DNA of 64,000 nucleotides from an uncultured Bacteroidota bacterium. GTDB lineage: Bacteria > Bacteroidota > Bacteroidia > Chitinophagales > Saprospiraceae. The notes below the pieces were generated by a model. The model worked only from the letters and a program-made list of their open reading frames with translations, searched no databases and was not told where the DNA came from. Shown here piece after piece: positions 23,763 through 33,297 of the stretch. A program made the position numbers and the translations under genes. Position 1 is the first letter of the stretch. Each line of letters begins with the position of its first letter. The DNA is taken from NCBI GenBank assembly GCA_937870795.1, contig CALMWS010000387.1, forward strand, positions 20,370 through 84,369, in the 5' to 3' direction.

Positions 23763-26700
23763 TATTATTCGCTTTAACCGTTACCCTTCCTGAACCAGTG
23801 CGGGCAAATATTTCGTTGTTGTACATCGCTTCAATTGATATGGGAGCTTGGTAAAAATTGCCCGTATAGGCTGCAATGAGAGGAATTTCTATTACTTTGG
23901 AAGCCCCTCGATACAAATCCAGGAAGGTAATAACCCGATCATCTCTGATGTCCTGATACTCGTAATTTCGATTTCCGGCTACAATATCCAATAATCGGTT
24001 ATTGGATACTTCCCATCCTGCAGGCAATTGAAAGGTAAGTGCGCAGTTTTCAATAACACTTCCGAAAGTTCCCGGATTGGTGATGGTAACCCTTGCTGTG
24101 AAATTCTGACCCAGGTTTAACTCATCCGGATTGATCTGGCGACCTTCACTATCCAGGTAATTTACTTTTAATTGGATGTTTTTGGAATTGGGTGAACTTC
24201 CCTGTTGAATCGAAGGTGTACCTTTTGTTACTATTTTAACATAAACAGGTCCCTTGGTTTCATTGCCAAAAGTAAGAGTTTGTTTAACACCATTTTCTAC
24301 AAGTGGAAGATCAACGAGAGCCATACTTTTGGCAGTACTAATCTTATCCAATAGTTTTCCATTGTATTGAACGCTGGCCAGCAAGCCTTTTTTATCAGCA
24401 GATTTATAGAACTTTTCTACCACCAAAAGGGCATGGCTCAGGGCTTGTGTATTATACCAATCATTTCTATTTAGTTCTTGTACAATGGATTTTATTGTTG
24501 TAAGTGCTGCACCTGTCATGCCACTTTGCATTTGTGCTTCTGCTTTTAATGCAAGATCTCTTAGTGGCGATGCGTAGGTGTAACTTATGTAATCATAATC
24601 CAAAGTCATGGCTTTGCCTTCTAATTTTTGAGCCTGTGTCAATAATTCTTTAGCTATCTGCGATTTTCCTGACAAAGCATAAGCTGCCGCCAATAAATAG
24701 GTGGCAGGAGAGGTCATTGATTTTGCTTGCCTTAGCCTATTCATGGCACCGGCTTCTGGTTTGCCAAATTTGGCTAAGGTATAAAGCCTATATGCCTGGG
24801 CTGTGTGATTTGCATCTGTTTGTGTACTATATTTATTGGCAATATTGCGTTGATATACATACCATGCATTGATCATTTTTTCTGATACAAAATAATTTTG
24901 CTGTTTTGCCTCCATCAAAAAATGACCTGCATAGCTGCTGGCCCAATCTTCACTTTGATTGTTGCCAGGCCAATAACTAAAGCCACCATTGGAAGTCTGG
25001 AAAGTTGTAATGCGCTGAATGGCCTTACTGATGTTGTTGTTTACTTCTTTTTGTCGTTTCGGAGTCAGATGCATAATTTCACCTACATAAAGTTGGGGAA
25101 ACGCGGCAGATGTAGTTTGTTCTATACAACCATATGGATATTGGATGAGGTATTGAAGCCTGGATTGAAGATTAACCGGCAACATATTGCTTACTTCCAA
25201 TTGTACACCATGGCTGCCCTTGCTACCGAAAAGTTCAATGGGTAAATTGACTTTTTGGCCAGCTTCTATTTTATATTCTCTTACTCTGGTTTCAGGCAGG
25301 TTTGGATTTCGAATTTCAATTTCTGTTTTATCTTTCGCTGTTAATCTTGCATTGGAAGCTACAGCTCCTATCAAGGCAATGCCATCAATATTTCCAACCT
25401 TTACGCCAAAACTTGCGAGTATGTCTTCTTCTCTGGAAAATTGAAGGGACTGGCTTTTATTTCCATTAGATAAAAAGTGTTTATCGGCTTCAAGGGATAC
25501 GTCCACTTTGCCTAAATTTTTTACCATTGAAAATATATTGGCACCCAAATCAAATTCATCGCCAGGAGCAAGTATTCTGGGCAAAGTCGTTTGAACCATC
25601 AAGTCTTTCTTGACTTGCCGGGTCTCCTCAGCCTTTCCAAAAGCGTTGCCGTTGCGGGCAACTATCATTACTCTTACAGCACCTACATATTTCTCTATTT
25701 TAATTTGGTGCGACATGGCTTGCCCCTTGGATTCAAATGGCCCCAGGTATCTGACGGTAGGGACAAATCGATTGGCTTTTTTTACAGAATTAAGATTTAG
25801 TGCATCTGCATCACCACCGACAGTAAATAGATTTTCAAATTCCTGACCGTATGGATTCATAACCTTATCAAACAAATCCCAGGTATTCAAGCCAAGTGAT
25901 ATTTTTGAAAAGAAGTGATCCAGCGGATCAGGGGTCTTAAATCGAGTTAAATCCAACAAACCTTCATCGACAATGGCAAGTGTATACGCCATTGGTTTGT
26001 TTTGTTTCTCTTTTACTTTAATGGTAAATGTCTCATCTGGCTTCAAACTGGCAGGTACTTCAAGGATAGGATTAAGTTGCCTGGCAGGGTCATTGATTTT
26101 TACAGGAAGTACACCATACATTCTAAGAGGTAACCCATTTGAGGTTTGATCGTATGGTTGGATTAAGCTCAGATGAAGGTAAATATTTGGCGCCATATCG
26201 GCAGTAACGGGTACTTCTACAATGGTTTCCTTTGATTTGCCGGCAGCCACCATAGTTTTTATCAATTGATTACCTTGTTCAATGCTTAATAAGATTTTGG
26301 ATTTTTCATTGCTCGGTACGCGTAACTTTATTTTTTCACCAATGCTATAACTTTCTTTGTCGGCTGTAAGTTTAATAATCTGTGCTGATTCTCCGTGACT
26401 GGGAGGATTGCCCCATTTGCTTGTATAAAACAATTCACCTGTGCAATGACCAGATACATCATCACAAACCCTAATTAGAAAGTTGCCATAGTCTTCGTAT
26501 TCATCTGTGTAGACGGCTTCACCTTTGGCATTGGTTTTGATCCTGGCAGTTTTAATGGCACCTACATGATCTGCTGAATTGAATTTTAACAAATTGTAGT
26601 TGGACTCATTGTACCACCAATTCCATTCTGCCTTGTACAAACCTACATTTAGTTCTCTGTTGGCCAATGGCTTGCCAACCGGATCCAAGGCTACAATGGA

Positions 26701-29292
26701 AAATGATTGGGAAATTCCTGATTTCAAATAATGACCACCCCATTCGGATTCAGGTACTTTTATTCCAACATATCCTGAGTAAGCATTGACATCCACAGTG
26801 GCATAGTCCTGGCTAAAATTTCCTGATTTTTCAAATACCGTTGTCTTTATTCCTGCCTTAAGACCAGATGCTGGTTTGAAGTCATTGTTTTGTTTAAATA
26901 CATAACTTGCCGACCCTTGATCATTCAAATTGCCTTCGTACATCTTTTCAGGATAGTAATCAGAAGATCTTGCCGGATCTTCGAATTTATAGCCACGATG
27001 GTTTTTGAATTCTTGTATGCGATCACTCCATATAACCTCTACATTGGCCTTAAGCCCTGCCGCAGTAGCACCATGAAGCCATGTTGATTCGAAAGTAAGA
27101 TTGGGCTCTTTGAAAAGGTTTAAAGGACCTACCAAATTTTCATACCTTATTTTCAAGCGATTGGGTTTTACCGTTTCTACTTTGACCGACTTATAAAAAA
27201 TTTCTCCTCCTACAGATACGATCCATTTCCAGTTTCCGGTGGGTGCCTGAGAAGAAGTACTGATTTTGCAGTGGTATAAATGATCAATATTTTCAGTAAT
27301 CATTTTTTCATACTGGATCTTACCCCTGCTGTCTTCAACCTGCAATTTTACAGGAATTCCCGGAGCCAAAGGTTTTTGATGAGAGGTGCCGTGCTGAAAT
27401 AACATTATACTCACAAACATAGAATCACCAGGTCTGTATACACCGCGCTCACCATAAATAAAGGCATCAAGCCCATCTTTGAGTTGCTTACCATTCACAT
27501 CAAAATCACTAAGCGGATTGGCATATTGGTCGAGAAGGCTGAGATAACCATATCTGCCATCTTTTTTTGCCATTATGAAACTTGGCTTTTCAGTACATTC
27601 TACAGTTACCAATCCATTGCCATCGGTTGCTCCCTTGCCAACAGCCTGTTTTTGAAAATCAAAAAGCGAAACTTCAGCACCACTCATGCCATTGGCGGAG
27701 ATTAGGTCGTTAACAAAAATGGTCCAGCTTTTGGCATCACCGCTGCCTTTTGCCAATAAGCCGATATTGGAAGAAAAAATGTTTGTTCTGATATAATGAT
27801 CTCCATAATAGTAATAGGATTTACAAGGATTATTGCCATCGTCATAACCCTCATCGTAGTAAGAATCACCATAGTTGGTGTCATCACTCACAGGCTCATT
27901 ACAATCCAATCGAAGTACATCCTCTTTTGAAAACCTGATTTCTACGTTGTAAATAGATCCCGGATCTACATTGACCATTTTGCTTAAGTCAAGTGTATAT
28001 TTTTGCCATTTTTCTTCATTGTTGGCCGGAGAAATTTTTGTAAGATCTACTTTTCCTGTATAGATAATTTTGGCTACAGGTGTGAGATCGTAGTGCTGAT
28101 CCAGCGCGTTGTACTGCAAAAATTGTAAAACGTTGTTTTGGTATATTTTGGATATTTCAATTTCGACATTTTTAAGATTTATCGCTTGAAATGGGAACCA
28201 GATATTTTCGGTTTCAGGCATGATTACCCCTTTACGAAGTGCTTTAACTTCAGGATTAGCAGGAGTAAATGACAGTGACTGACTTACTGCAGTACCGAGA
28301 TTTTTGCCATTCTTGTTTTTTAACTCTTCTGAAATCGTAAGGCCAATTTCGCTTTCAGGGTATTGCTCCAGATACAATGTGATTCTATTGCCATTTATTT
28401 CTGATGGGATTTTTTCATTCCATTCTTTTATTTGGATGATACCATCAAGTATTTGACCTTCATCCAGTGGGTCTGAAAAAATCAGATCTATACTTTTTGC
28501 CCCATCTCTTTGCACCTTACTTTCCAAAAAAACGAAATCATTTATACTGACAACTTTTAGGCTTTTTACACCCTTGAAATCGTCATCCAGCTCTGTGGCA
28601 TCATATTTTATCTGTAATTCAGATTCTTTTGCAGTGCGTGAGATTCCCGAAATGTAAAAGATGTGTTCTTTAGCATTGGTATGTTCCCATCTGATTTTGA
28701 GCTGATTGTTGTTGTCTTGAACAGCACTGACTGCTTTCTCAATAACTCCTGCATCCGCATCATCAAGCGCATTTATCCAGCCCTTAACCTGGATAAAGGC
28801 ATTGCCATTTCCATCTGTTTGGTATTCAATGCCTTCATGTGAAATGGTTAGCTGTTGCTGATAGGTGGCCAGGGCGAGTATAGCAGAAGCTTCTTTTGCG
28901 GGTACCCCTTTAAATATTTTGTCCAATTGTATTTCAATTTCATACCGTTGGTTGGATACAAGAGGGTTTTTAGGTTGAAATTCAAGGGTGACAGCATCTT
29001 TCCAAATCCATTTTCCCTCTGTTATTGGATCGATACTGGCTATGCCATTCGCCTCCATCTCTGATTGTGCTATAAACTGGTCTGGTATTTTCGAAAACCT
29101 GACCATTATGGCATCACGTGACGAAATCCTAAGAGGACTGTATTCTGAAACATATTTATCAATGTTAACCGCTGTCCAACCAAGAGGCAAATCTCCAGCA
29201 TTGGCCGTTTTCTTTTTACAGGAATAAAGGGCAAGGAAACAGATGGAAAGTAGAAGAAAACTAAATTGTCTGAAAATTACTGGTGCTGTCAT
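23737..29292 (-). CDS. bacterial alpha-2-macroglobulin family lipoprotein
   Basis: This giant protein of 1851 residues has a signal ending in lipobox LYSC (about residue 25), so it is anchored in the envelope. Macroglobulin-like beta domains fill the first two thirds. The thioester site C1389-I-E-Q1392 (GCIEQTTSAAFPQL) is intact and is followed by the helical thioester domain (FQTSNGGFSYWPGN). Bacterial A2Ms trap attacking proteases, and their partner PBP1C is thought to repair damaged peptidoglycan; the overlap with pbpC supports that here. A Tyr/Asp-rich insert at about residues 466-502 is probably a flexible loop. Confidence 0.95.
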   Translation of the reverse strand: MTAPVIFRQFSFLLLSICFLALYSCKKKTANAGDLPLGWTAVNIDKYVSEYSPLRISSRDAIMVRFSKIPDQFIAQSEMEANGIASIDPITEGKWIWKDAVTLEFQPKNPLVSNQRYEIEIQLDKIFKGVPAKEASAILALATYQQQLTISHEGIEYQTDGNGNAFIQVKGWINALDDADAGVIEKAVSAVQDNNNQLKIRWEHTNAKEHIFYISGISRTAKESELQIKYDATELDDDFKGVKSLKVVSINDFVFLESKVQRDGAKSIDLIFSDPLDEGQILDGIIQIKEWNEKIPSEINGNRITLYLEQYPESEIGLTISEELKNKNGKNLGTAVSQSLSFTPANPEVKALRKGVIMPETENIWFPFQAINLKNVEIEISKIYQNNVLQFLQYNALDQHYDLTPVAKIIYTGKVDLTKISPANNEEKWQKYTLDLSKMVNVDPGSIYNVEIRFSKEDVLRLDCNEPVSDDTNYGDSYYDEGYDDGNNPCKSYYYYGDHYIRTNIFSSNIGLLAKGSGDAKSWTIFVNDLISANGMSGAEVSLFDFQKQAVGKGATDGNGLVTVECTEKPSFIMAKKDGRYGYLSLLDQYANPLSDFDVNGKQLKDGLDAFIYGERGVYRPGDSMFVSIMLFQHGTSHQKPLAPGIPVKLQVEDSRGKIQYEKMITENIDHLYHCKISTSSQAPTGNWKWIVSVGGEIFYKSVKVETVKPNRLKIRYENLVGPLNLFKEPNLTFESTWLHGATAAGLKANVEVIWSDRIQEFKNHRGYKFEDPARSSDYYPEKMYEGNLNDQGSASYVFKQNNDFKPASGLKAGIKTTVFEKSGNFSQDYATVDVNAYSGYVGIKVPESEWGGHYLKSGISQSFSIVALDPVGKPLANRELNVGLYKAEWNWWYNESNYNLLKFNSADHVGAIKTARIKTNAKGEAVYTDEYEDYGNFLIRVCDDVSGHCTGELFYTSKWGNPPSHGESAQIIKLTADKESYSIGEKIKLRVPSNEKSKILLSIEQGNQLIKTMVAAGKSKETIVEVPVTADMAPNIYLHLSLIQPYDQTSNGLPLRMYGVLPVKINDPARQLNPILEVPASLKPDETFTIKVKEKQNKPMAYTLAIVDEGLLDLTRFKTPDPLDHFFSKISLGLNTWDLFDKVMNPYGQEFENLFTVGGDADALNLNSVKKANRFVPTVRYLGPFESKGQAMSHQIKIEKYVGAVRVMIVARNGNAFGKAEETRQVKKDLMVQTTLPRILAPGDEFDLGANIFSMVKNLGKVDVSLEADKHFLSNGNKSQSLQFSREEDILASFGVKVGNIDGIALIGAVASNARLTAKDKTEIEIRNPNLPETRVREYKIEAGQKVNLPIELFGSKGSHGVQLEVSNMLPVNLQSRLQYLIQYPYGCIEQTTSAAFPQLYVGEIMHLTPKRQKEVNNNISKAIQRITTFQTSNGGFSYWPGNNQSEDWASSYAGHFLMEAKQQNYFVSEKMINAWYVYQRNIANKYSTQTDANHTAQAYRLYTLAKFGKPEAGAMNRLRQAKSMTSPATYLLAAAYALSGKSQIAKELLTQAQKLEGKAMTLDYDYISYTYASPLRDLALKAEAQMQSGMTGAALTTIKSIVQELNRNDWYNTQALSHALLVVEKFYKSADKKGLLASVQYNGKLLDKISTAKSMALVDLPLVENGVKQTLTFGNETKGPVYVKIVTKGTPSIQQGSSPNSKNIQLKVNYLDSEGRQINPDELNLGQNFTARVTITNPGTFGSVIENCALTFQLPAGWEVSNNRLLDIVAGNRNYEYQDIRDDRVITFLDLYRGASKVIEIPLIAAYTGNFYQAPISIEAMYNNEIFARTGSGRVTVKANNIDKSKLTQ

Positions 29293-29418
29293 GATCTTGA
29301 GCTGGTTTAAGCAGATAATCTGTAAAATTACACTATTTCAGGGATAACGAAGAGTACACAAGTTTATGATTTTCATTTTTTTAATGAAAAAAATAAAGTT
29401 TAAACATGACTTTTCTGT

Positions 29419-29426
29419 TACTTTTG
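29419..29426 (+). promoter_or_regulatory. -7 element of gmhB-type gene
   Basis: TACTTTTG fits TAnnTTTG. The predicted start near 29432 leaves about 8 bases before GTG 29440. Confidence 0.45.
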
Positions 29427-29439
29427 ACCCAAAATTTCG

Positions 29440-29997
29440 GTGGCACATTTTTTAGCAGATTTGGATAAAGACTGGACCTTATTTCTCGATCGTGATGGGG
29501 TCATTAATCGAAAATTGGAAGCTGATTATGTCAAATCCATCTCTGAATTTGACCTTTTACCCGGTGTTTTGGAAGCTCTGTATCTATTGGATCCATTTTT
29601 TGTTCACATCGTTGTTGTAACCAATCAACAAGGCATTGGAAAGGGGCTGATGACCGTCGATGGTCTCTCGTGGATTCATAAATTTCTGTTTCATGAATTG
29701 GAAAATGCCAAAGCAAGAATTGACGCCGTTTATTACTGCCCTCATCTTTCAGCCATCGGTTGTTCTTGTCGCAAACCGGCGCCTGGTATGGCTATAGCTG
29801 CAAAAAATGATTTTCCATCCATTGATTTTAACAAGTCAATAATCGTTGGTGACAGTATTTCTGATATGCAATTTGGAAGAAATTTGGGTATGAAAACTGT
29901 TTTTTGCTCATCCAAGCCACAAATTTCTGATCTCATTGATTTAAATGTGTCCAGTTTGAAGCAATTTGCTGATATACTCATGGCTTATCAATCTTAA
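29440..29997 (+). CDS. gmhB: D-glycero-manno-heptose 1,7-bisphosphate phosphatase-type HAD enzyme
   Basis: This 185-residue cytoplasmic HAD phosphatase probably removes the 7-phosphate (GmhB) in making ADP-heptose for lipopolysaccharide. The nucleophile and acid are D17 and D19 in FLDRDGVIN. VVTNQQGIGKG is HAD motif II, and VGDSISDMQFGRNLG is motif IV. The zinc loop CPH..CSC (YYCPHLSAIGCSCRKPAPGM) is the hallmark of the GmhB/histidinol-phosphatase subgroup, so a HisB-like activity is the main alternative. No histidine-pathway gene is nearby. Start GTG 29440, with TTG 29461 possible. Confidence 0.85.
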   Translation: MAHFLADLDKDWTLFLDRDGVINRKLEADYVKSISEFDLLPGVLEALYLLDPFFVHIVVVTNQQGIGKGLMTVDGLSWIHKFLFHELENAKARIDAVYYCPHLSAIGCSCRKPAPGMAIAAKNDFPSIDFNKSIIVGDSISDMQFGRNLGMKTVFCSSKPQISDLIDLNVSSLKQFADILMAYQS

Positions 29998-30012
29998 GTG
30001 TTATTTACATCG

Positions 30013-30020
30013 TATCTTTG
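30013..30020 (+). promoter_or_regulatory. -7 element of ridA promoter
   Basis: TATCTTTG, 25 bases before ATG 30045, suggests that the ridA-queE-mgsA-uvrC-hexosaminidase run starts here. Confidence 0.5.
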
Positions 30021-30044
30021 TAAAGTGCACAAAGTTAAATTAAT

Positions 30045-30425
30045 ATGACAGAACACTATTTTAGTGGTGCTCCTTGGGAAGAAGAGATAGGTTATGCAAG
30101 GGCAATAAAAATAGGAAACAACATTGAAGTTTCCGGCACTACTTCAGTCAAAGACGGATTGGTTTACATGCCGGGTGATGCTTTTCATCAAACCATTAGA
30201 ATTTATGAGATTGTGAGTTCAGCGCTTCATCACTTTGGAGCAACTTTAAATGATGCAACCAGAGTAAGAATCTTTGTAGTAAATATTGAATCAAATTGGC
30301 AAAAGGTTGCCATGGCTCATAAAGCGGCCATTGGGTCAGGAAGGCCTGCTATGAGTATGGTGGGAGTTTCTGCACTAATCGACCCCGATTTGTTGGTTGA
30401 AGTGGAAGTAAGCGCTATTATTTAA
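30045..30425 (+). CDS. RidA (YjgF/YER057c/UK114) family protein
   Basis: This 126-residue trimeric small enzyme comes from the family that removes reactive enamines and imines. Visible family elements are the start YFSGAPWEEEIGYARAIKIG, an NNIEVSGTT strand, RVRIFVVNIES, and PAMSMVGVSALIDPDLLVEVE. It differs from the RidA archetype, so the substrate is uncertain. It is upstream of queE by 19 bases and probably co-transcribed. ATG 30045 follows the promoter at a suitable distance. Confidence 0.88.
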   Translation: MTEHYFSGAPWEEEIGYARAIKIGNNIEVSGTTSVKDGLVYMPGDAFHQTIRIYEIVSSALHHFGATLNDATRVRIFVVNIESNWQKVAMAHKAAIGSGRPAMSMVGVSALIDPDLLVEVEVSAII

Positions 30426-30444
30426 TTAAATACAATTTCGGATT

Positions 30445-31071
30445 TTGTATAAGGTCAAAGAAATATATTATACATTACAAGGGGAAGGTTATCATTCGGG
30501 CAAACCCGCCGTTTTTTGCAGATTTAGCGGCTGCAACCTTTGGACAGGAAGAGAAGAAGACAGAGCAGGAGCTGTATGCAAATTTTGCGATACTGATTTC
30601 AGGGGTACAGATGGGGTCAATGGAGGGAGTTATACTGCTCAAGATTTGTGTGATAAAATTATTTCACTTTTTCCTCCTTCTAACAAACAGGTCTTTGTCG
30701 TTTTTACGGGTGGAGAACCTGCATTGCAACTCGATGAGGATTTAATTACCGTTTTACATAAACATCAAATCTCAATTGCCATTGAAACGAATGGCACAAT
30801 AACACTGCCTCAAGGTATTGATTGGGTTTGTGTAAGCCCTAAGGCAAATGCCAGTCTGGTAGTGACAAAAGGTAATGAATTAAAACTGGTGTATCCACAA
30901 AGAGAAAACAGACCCGAACAATTTGAAACATTGGAATTTGAACATTTCTATTTACAACCACTTGACGATGTGCATCAGGCAATACATATACAGGAATGCG
31001 TAAAGTATTGTTTGGAACATCCCATCTGGAAACTAAGTTTACAAACACATAAAATATTGGGAATTGACTGA
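30445..31071 (+). CDS. queE: 7-carboxy-7-deazaguanine synthase (radical SAM)
   Basis: QueE converts carboxy-tetrahydropterin to 7-carboxy-7-deazaguanine on the path to queuosine. The protein has 208 residues. The iron-sulfur cluster motif is the QueE-type CX14CX2C: C30, C45, C48. Other landmarks are YTLQGEGYHSG, FTGGEPALQ and VCVSPKANA. The start is TTG 30445 because no ATG or GTG fits and the family N terminus begins here. Its stop overlaps the mgsA start by 8 bases. No other queuosine gene is in the window. Confidence 0.93.
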   Translation: MYKVKEIYYTLQGEGYHSGKPAVFCRFSGCNLWTGREEDRAGAVCKFCDTDFRGTDGVNGGSYTAQDLCDKIISLFPPSNKQVFVVFTGGEPALQLDEDLITVLHKHQISIAIETNGTITLPQGIDWVCVSPKANASLVVTKGNELKLVYPQRENRPEQFETLEFEHFYLQPLDDVHQAIHIQECVKYCLEHPIWKLSLQTHKILGID

Positions 31072-31462
31072 ATTGGTAAAGTCCGTGGCTTTGATAGCAC
31101 ACGACGGTAAAAAACCGGAAATGGTTTCTTTTGTGATTAGAAATAAAAACAAAATTGAAGGCCTAAAACTTTTTGCTACGGGCACCACCGGAGGCCATAT
31201 AATGCGAGAAGGCTTTGAAGTTCAGCGTTTGTTGAGTGGCCCAAAGGGTGGGGATGCTCAGATCGCAGCTCTTGTGGCCACAGGAGATGTGGATGCGGTA
31301 TTTTTTTTCAGAGACCCATTAGACAGACACCCTCACGAACCGGATGTGCAGATGCTGTTGAGATTGTGCGATGTACACAATGTGGCGCTTGCCACTAATC
31401 CAAGAACAGCCCAACTGATCATTGATGGCATTCAATTTCAGGAAGAAGAACATGACCAATGA
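31064..31462 (+). CDS. mgsA: methylglyoxal synthase
   Basis: MgsA converts dihydroxyacetone phosphate to methylglyoxal and phosphate, a bypass relieving sugar-phosphate stress. The 132 residues include the phosphate and catalytic positions: IAHDGKK (H13, D14), SGPKGGDAQ (D64, equivalent to Asp71 of E. coli), and FRDPLDRHPHEPD with D84, H91 and D94. The start is TTG 31064 (TTG 31073 possible). Translation appears coupled to queE upstream and to uvrC downstream, which starts inside it. Confidence 0.94.
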   Translation: MTELVKSVALIAHDGKKPEMVSFVIRNKNKIEGLKLFATGTTGGHIMREGFEVQRLLSGPKGGDAQIAALVATGDVDAVFFFRDPLDRHPHEPDVQMLLRLCDVHNVALATNPRTAQLIIDGIQFQEEEHDQ

Positions 31463-33287
31463 AGATTTTAAAAATAGAGTAGAGAGCGTTCCACATCTGC
31501 CCGGTGTGTATCGTTTTTTAGACGAATCAGATACCATTCTGTATGTTGGCAAAGCCAAGGACCTGCGCAATAGACTTTCCAATTATTTTGGTGATAAAAA
31601 ACAATTGTCGCACAAGACTCGTGTACTTACAAAAAACGCTACAAGAATAGAGTTTACCATTGTTGAGACAGAGCACGATGCCTTGCTTATGGAAAATACT
31701 TTCATAAAAAAGTTTCAACCGAGGTACAATGTGAGCCTCAAAGACGGTAAGTCATACTCTTACATTGTAATTAAGAATGAAAGATTTCCAAGGGTCTTTT
31801 TTACCAGAAAGGTAATCAAAGATGGTTCGCAATATTTTGGTCCATACACCTCAAAGGGGAGGGTAAAGGTTATTTTTGATGTTGTTAAAAAGTTGTTTCC
31901 ATTGCGTACTTGCTCTTTCAATCTTACTGAGGAAAATATTAACGATAAAAAATTTAAAGTTTGTCTTGAGTACCATATTAAAAATTGTATGGGCCCTTGC
32001 GAACAATTGGAAAATGAAGAAGATTATAACAAAAAAATTGACCAGATCCGGCATATCCTGAAAGGTAATTTTTCCAGAGTGCGTGAGTTCATTCTCCAAC
32101 AAATGGAAGTCGCTGCAGAGCATTTAAATTTTGAATTGGCTCAGCAATACAAAGAAAGGCTCTCTCATTTGGAAGATTATCAGGCAAAGTCAACTGTTGT
32201 AAGCAACACAGTGAGAGATCTTGATGTCTTTACCATTCGTTCAGACGAAAAAATGGCTTTTGTCAATTATCTGAAAATCGTGGACGGTGCTTTGATCAAC
32301 ACCGATACCCTCGAAATTGAAAAAAAATTGGAAGAAGAAGAAGACACAGATATATTAAATTATGTTATTCCCGAAGTCAGAGAGCGCTATCAATCCATTT
32401 CACCCGAAATTGCCACTACACACCAGGTAACGCTGCCAGCAGAGATCGATGTTACAATTCCTAAAATTGGTGACAAAAAAAAGTTGATCGAACTGTCGCT
32501 TCGCAATTTGGATTATTACATTACACAAAAAAGGAGGAGTGAAGCCGAACGTAAAAACAAACAAAGTCCTGCGGAAAGAATTCTCACCACTCTGAAGGAT
32601 GACCTCCGAATGAAGGTTTTACCCATGCACATTGAGTGTTTTGACAACTCCAACATTCAGGGCACAAACCCGGTGGCCAGTTGTGTGGTATTTAAAAATG
32701 CCAAGCCAGCTAAAAAGGACTATCGACATTTCAAGATAAAGACAGTCGAAGGGCCCAATGATTTTGCTTCCATGGAAGAGGTCGTTTACAGAAGATATAG
32801 CAGAATGTTGGAAGAAAAAGTGACTTTGCCCGACCTGGTAATCATTGATGGAGGCAAGGGTCAATTGGGCGCAGCCGTGAAAAGTTTAAAAAAGCTTGAA
32901 ATATTAGATAAATTGGTAGTGGTTGGCATTGCAAAAAGGCTGGAAGAAATCTTTTTTCCTGACGACTCAATTCCACTTTACATCAACAAAAAATCGGAAT
33001 CACTCAAGCTAATTCAACATTGTCGAAACGAAGCACACAGATTTGCCATAAGTTTTCACAGAGATCTGAGATCAAAAAATTTCCTGAATAGTGAGCTCAT
33101 AACCATAGCTGGAATTGGAGAAAAAACAAACCAATTGTTGATAACCCATTTTGGTAGCGTTAAAAAAATCAGGGAAGCAGATGAAGATACGCTATCCAAT
33201 ATAGTGGGTAAAAAACTTGCCCAGACCATTCGCCAACATTTTAATTCACAAGTCGATGAAATCACTCCTGATTTGTCCGACGATTAA
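31452..33287 (+). CDS. uvrC: excinuclease ABC subunit C
   Basis: UvrC makes the two incisions flanking DNA lesions in nucleotide excision repair. The protein has 611 residues. The GIY-YIG nuclease is at the N terminus (LPGVYRFLDESDTILYVGKA), the UVR motif that contacts UvrB is FELAQQYKERLSHLEDY, and the RNase-H-like nuclease carries IECFDNSNIQGTNPV and LVIIDGGKGQLGAA. A helix-hairpin-helix DNA-binding domain ends the protein (IAGIGEKTNQLL). The frame opens at 31422, but ATG 31452 gives the family N terminus. It overlaps mgsA by 11 bases. Confidence 0.97.
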   Translation: MTNEDFKNRVESVPHLPGVYRFLDESDTILYVGKAKDLRNRLSNYFGDKKQLSHKTRVLTKNATRIEFTIVETEHDALLMENTFIKKFQPRYNVSLKDGKSYSYIVIKNERFPRVFFTRKVIKDGSQYFGPYTSKGRVKVIFDVVKKLFPLRTCSFNLTEENINDKKFKVCLEYHIKNCMGPCEQLENEEDYNKKIDQIRHILKGNFSRVREFILQQMEVAAEHLNFELAQQYKERLSHLEDYQAKSTVVSNTVRDLDVFTIRSDEKMAFVNYLKIVDGALINTDTLEIEKKLEEEEDTDILNYVIPEVRERYQSISPEIATTHQVTLPAEIDVTIPKIGDKKKLIELSLRNLDYYITQKRRSEAERKNKQSPAERILTTLKDDLRMKVLPMHIECFDNSNIQGTNPVASCVVFKNAKPAKKDYRHFKIKTVEGPNDFASMEEVVYRRYSRMLEEKVTLPDLVIIDGGKGQLGAAVKSLKKLEILDKLVVVGIAKRLEEIFFPDDSIPLYINKKSESLKLIQHCRNEAHRFAISFHRDLRSKNFLNSELITIAGIGEKTNQLLITHFGSVKKIREADEDTLSNIVGKKLAQTIRQHFNSQVDEITPDLSDD

Positions 33288-33297
33288 ATACAAAACA

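Noticed and set aside
29293-29439. TTTTCATT / AATGAAAA hairpin as a terminator or regulatory RNA
   Set aside because: It is AT-only, has no GC stem or T run in the right place, and sits between divergent genes.
31452-31700. GIY-YIG nuclease as a homing endonuclease or mobile element
   Set aside because: The domain is followed by the UVR, RNase-H and HhH parts of a full-length UvrC.
33217-33297. Start of the hexosaminidase at 33217
   Set aside because: It lies inside uvrC. A clean signal peptide begins at ATG 33298.
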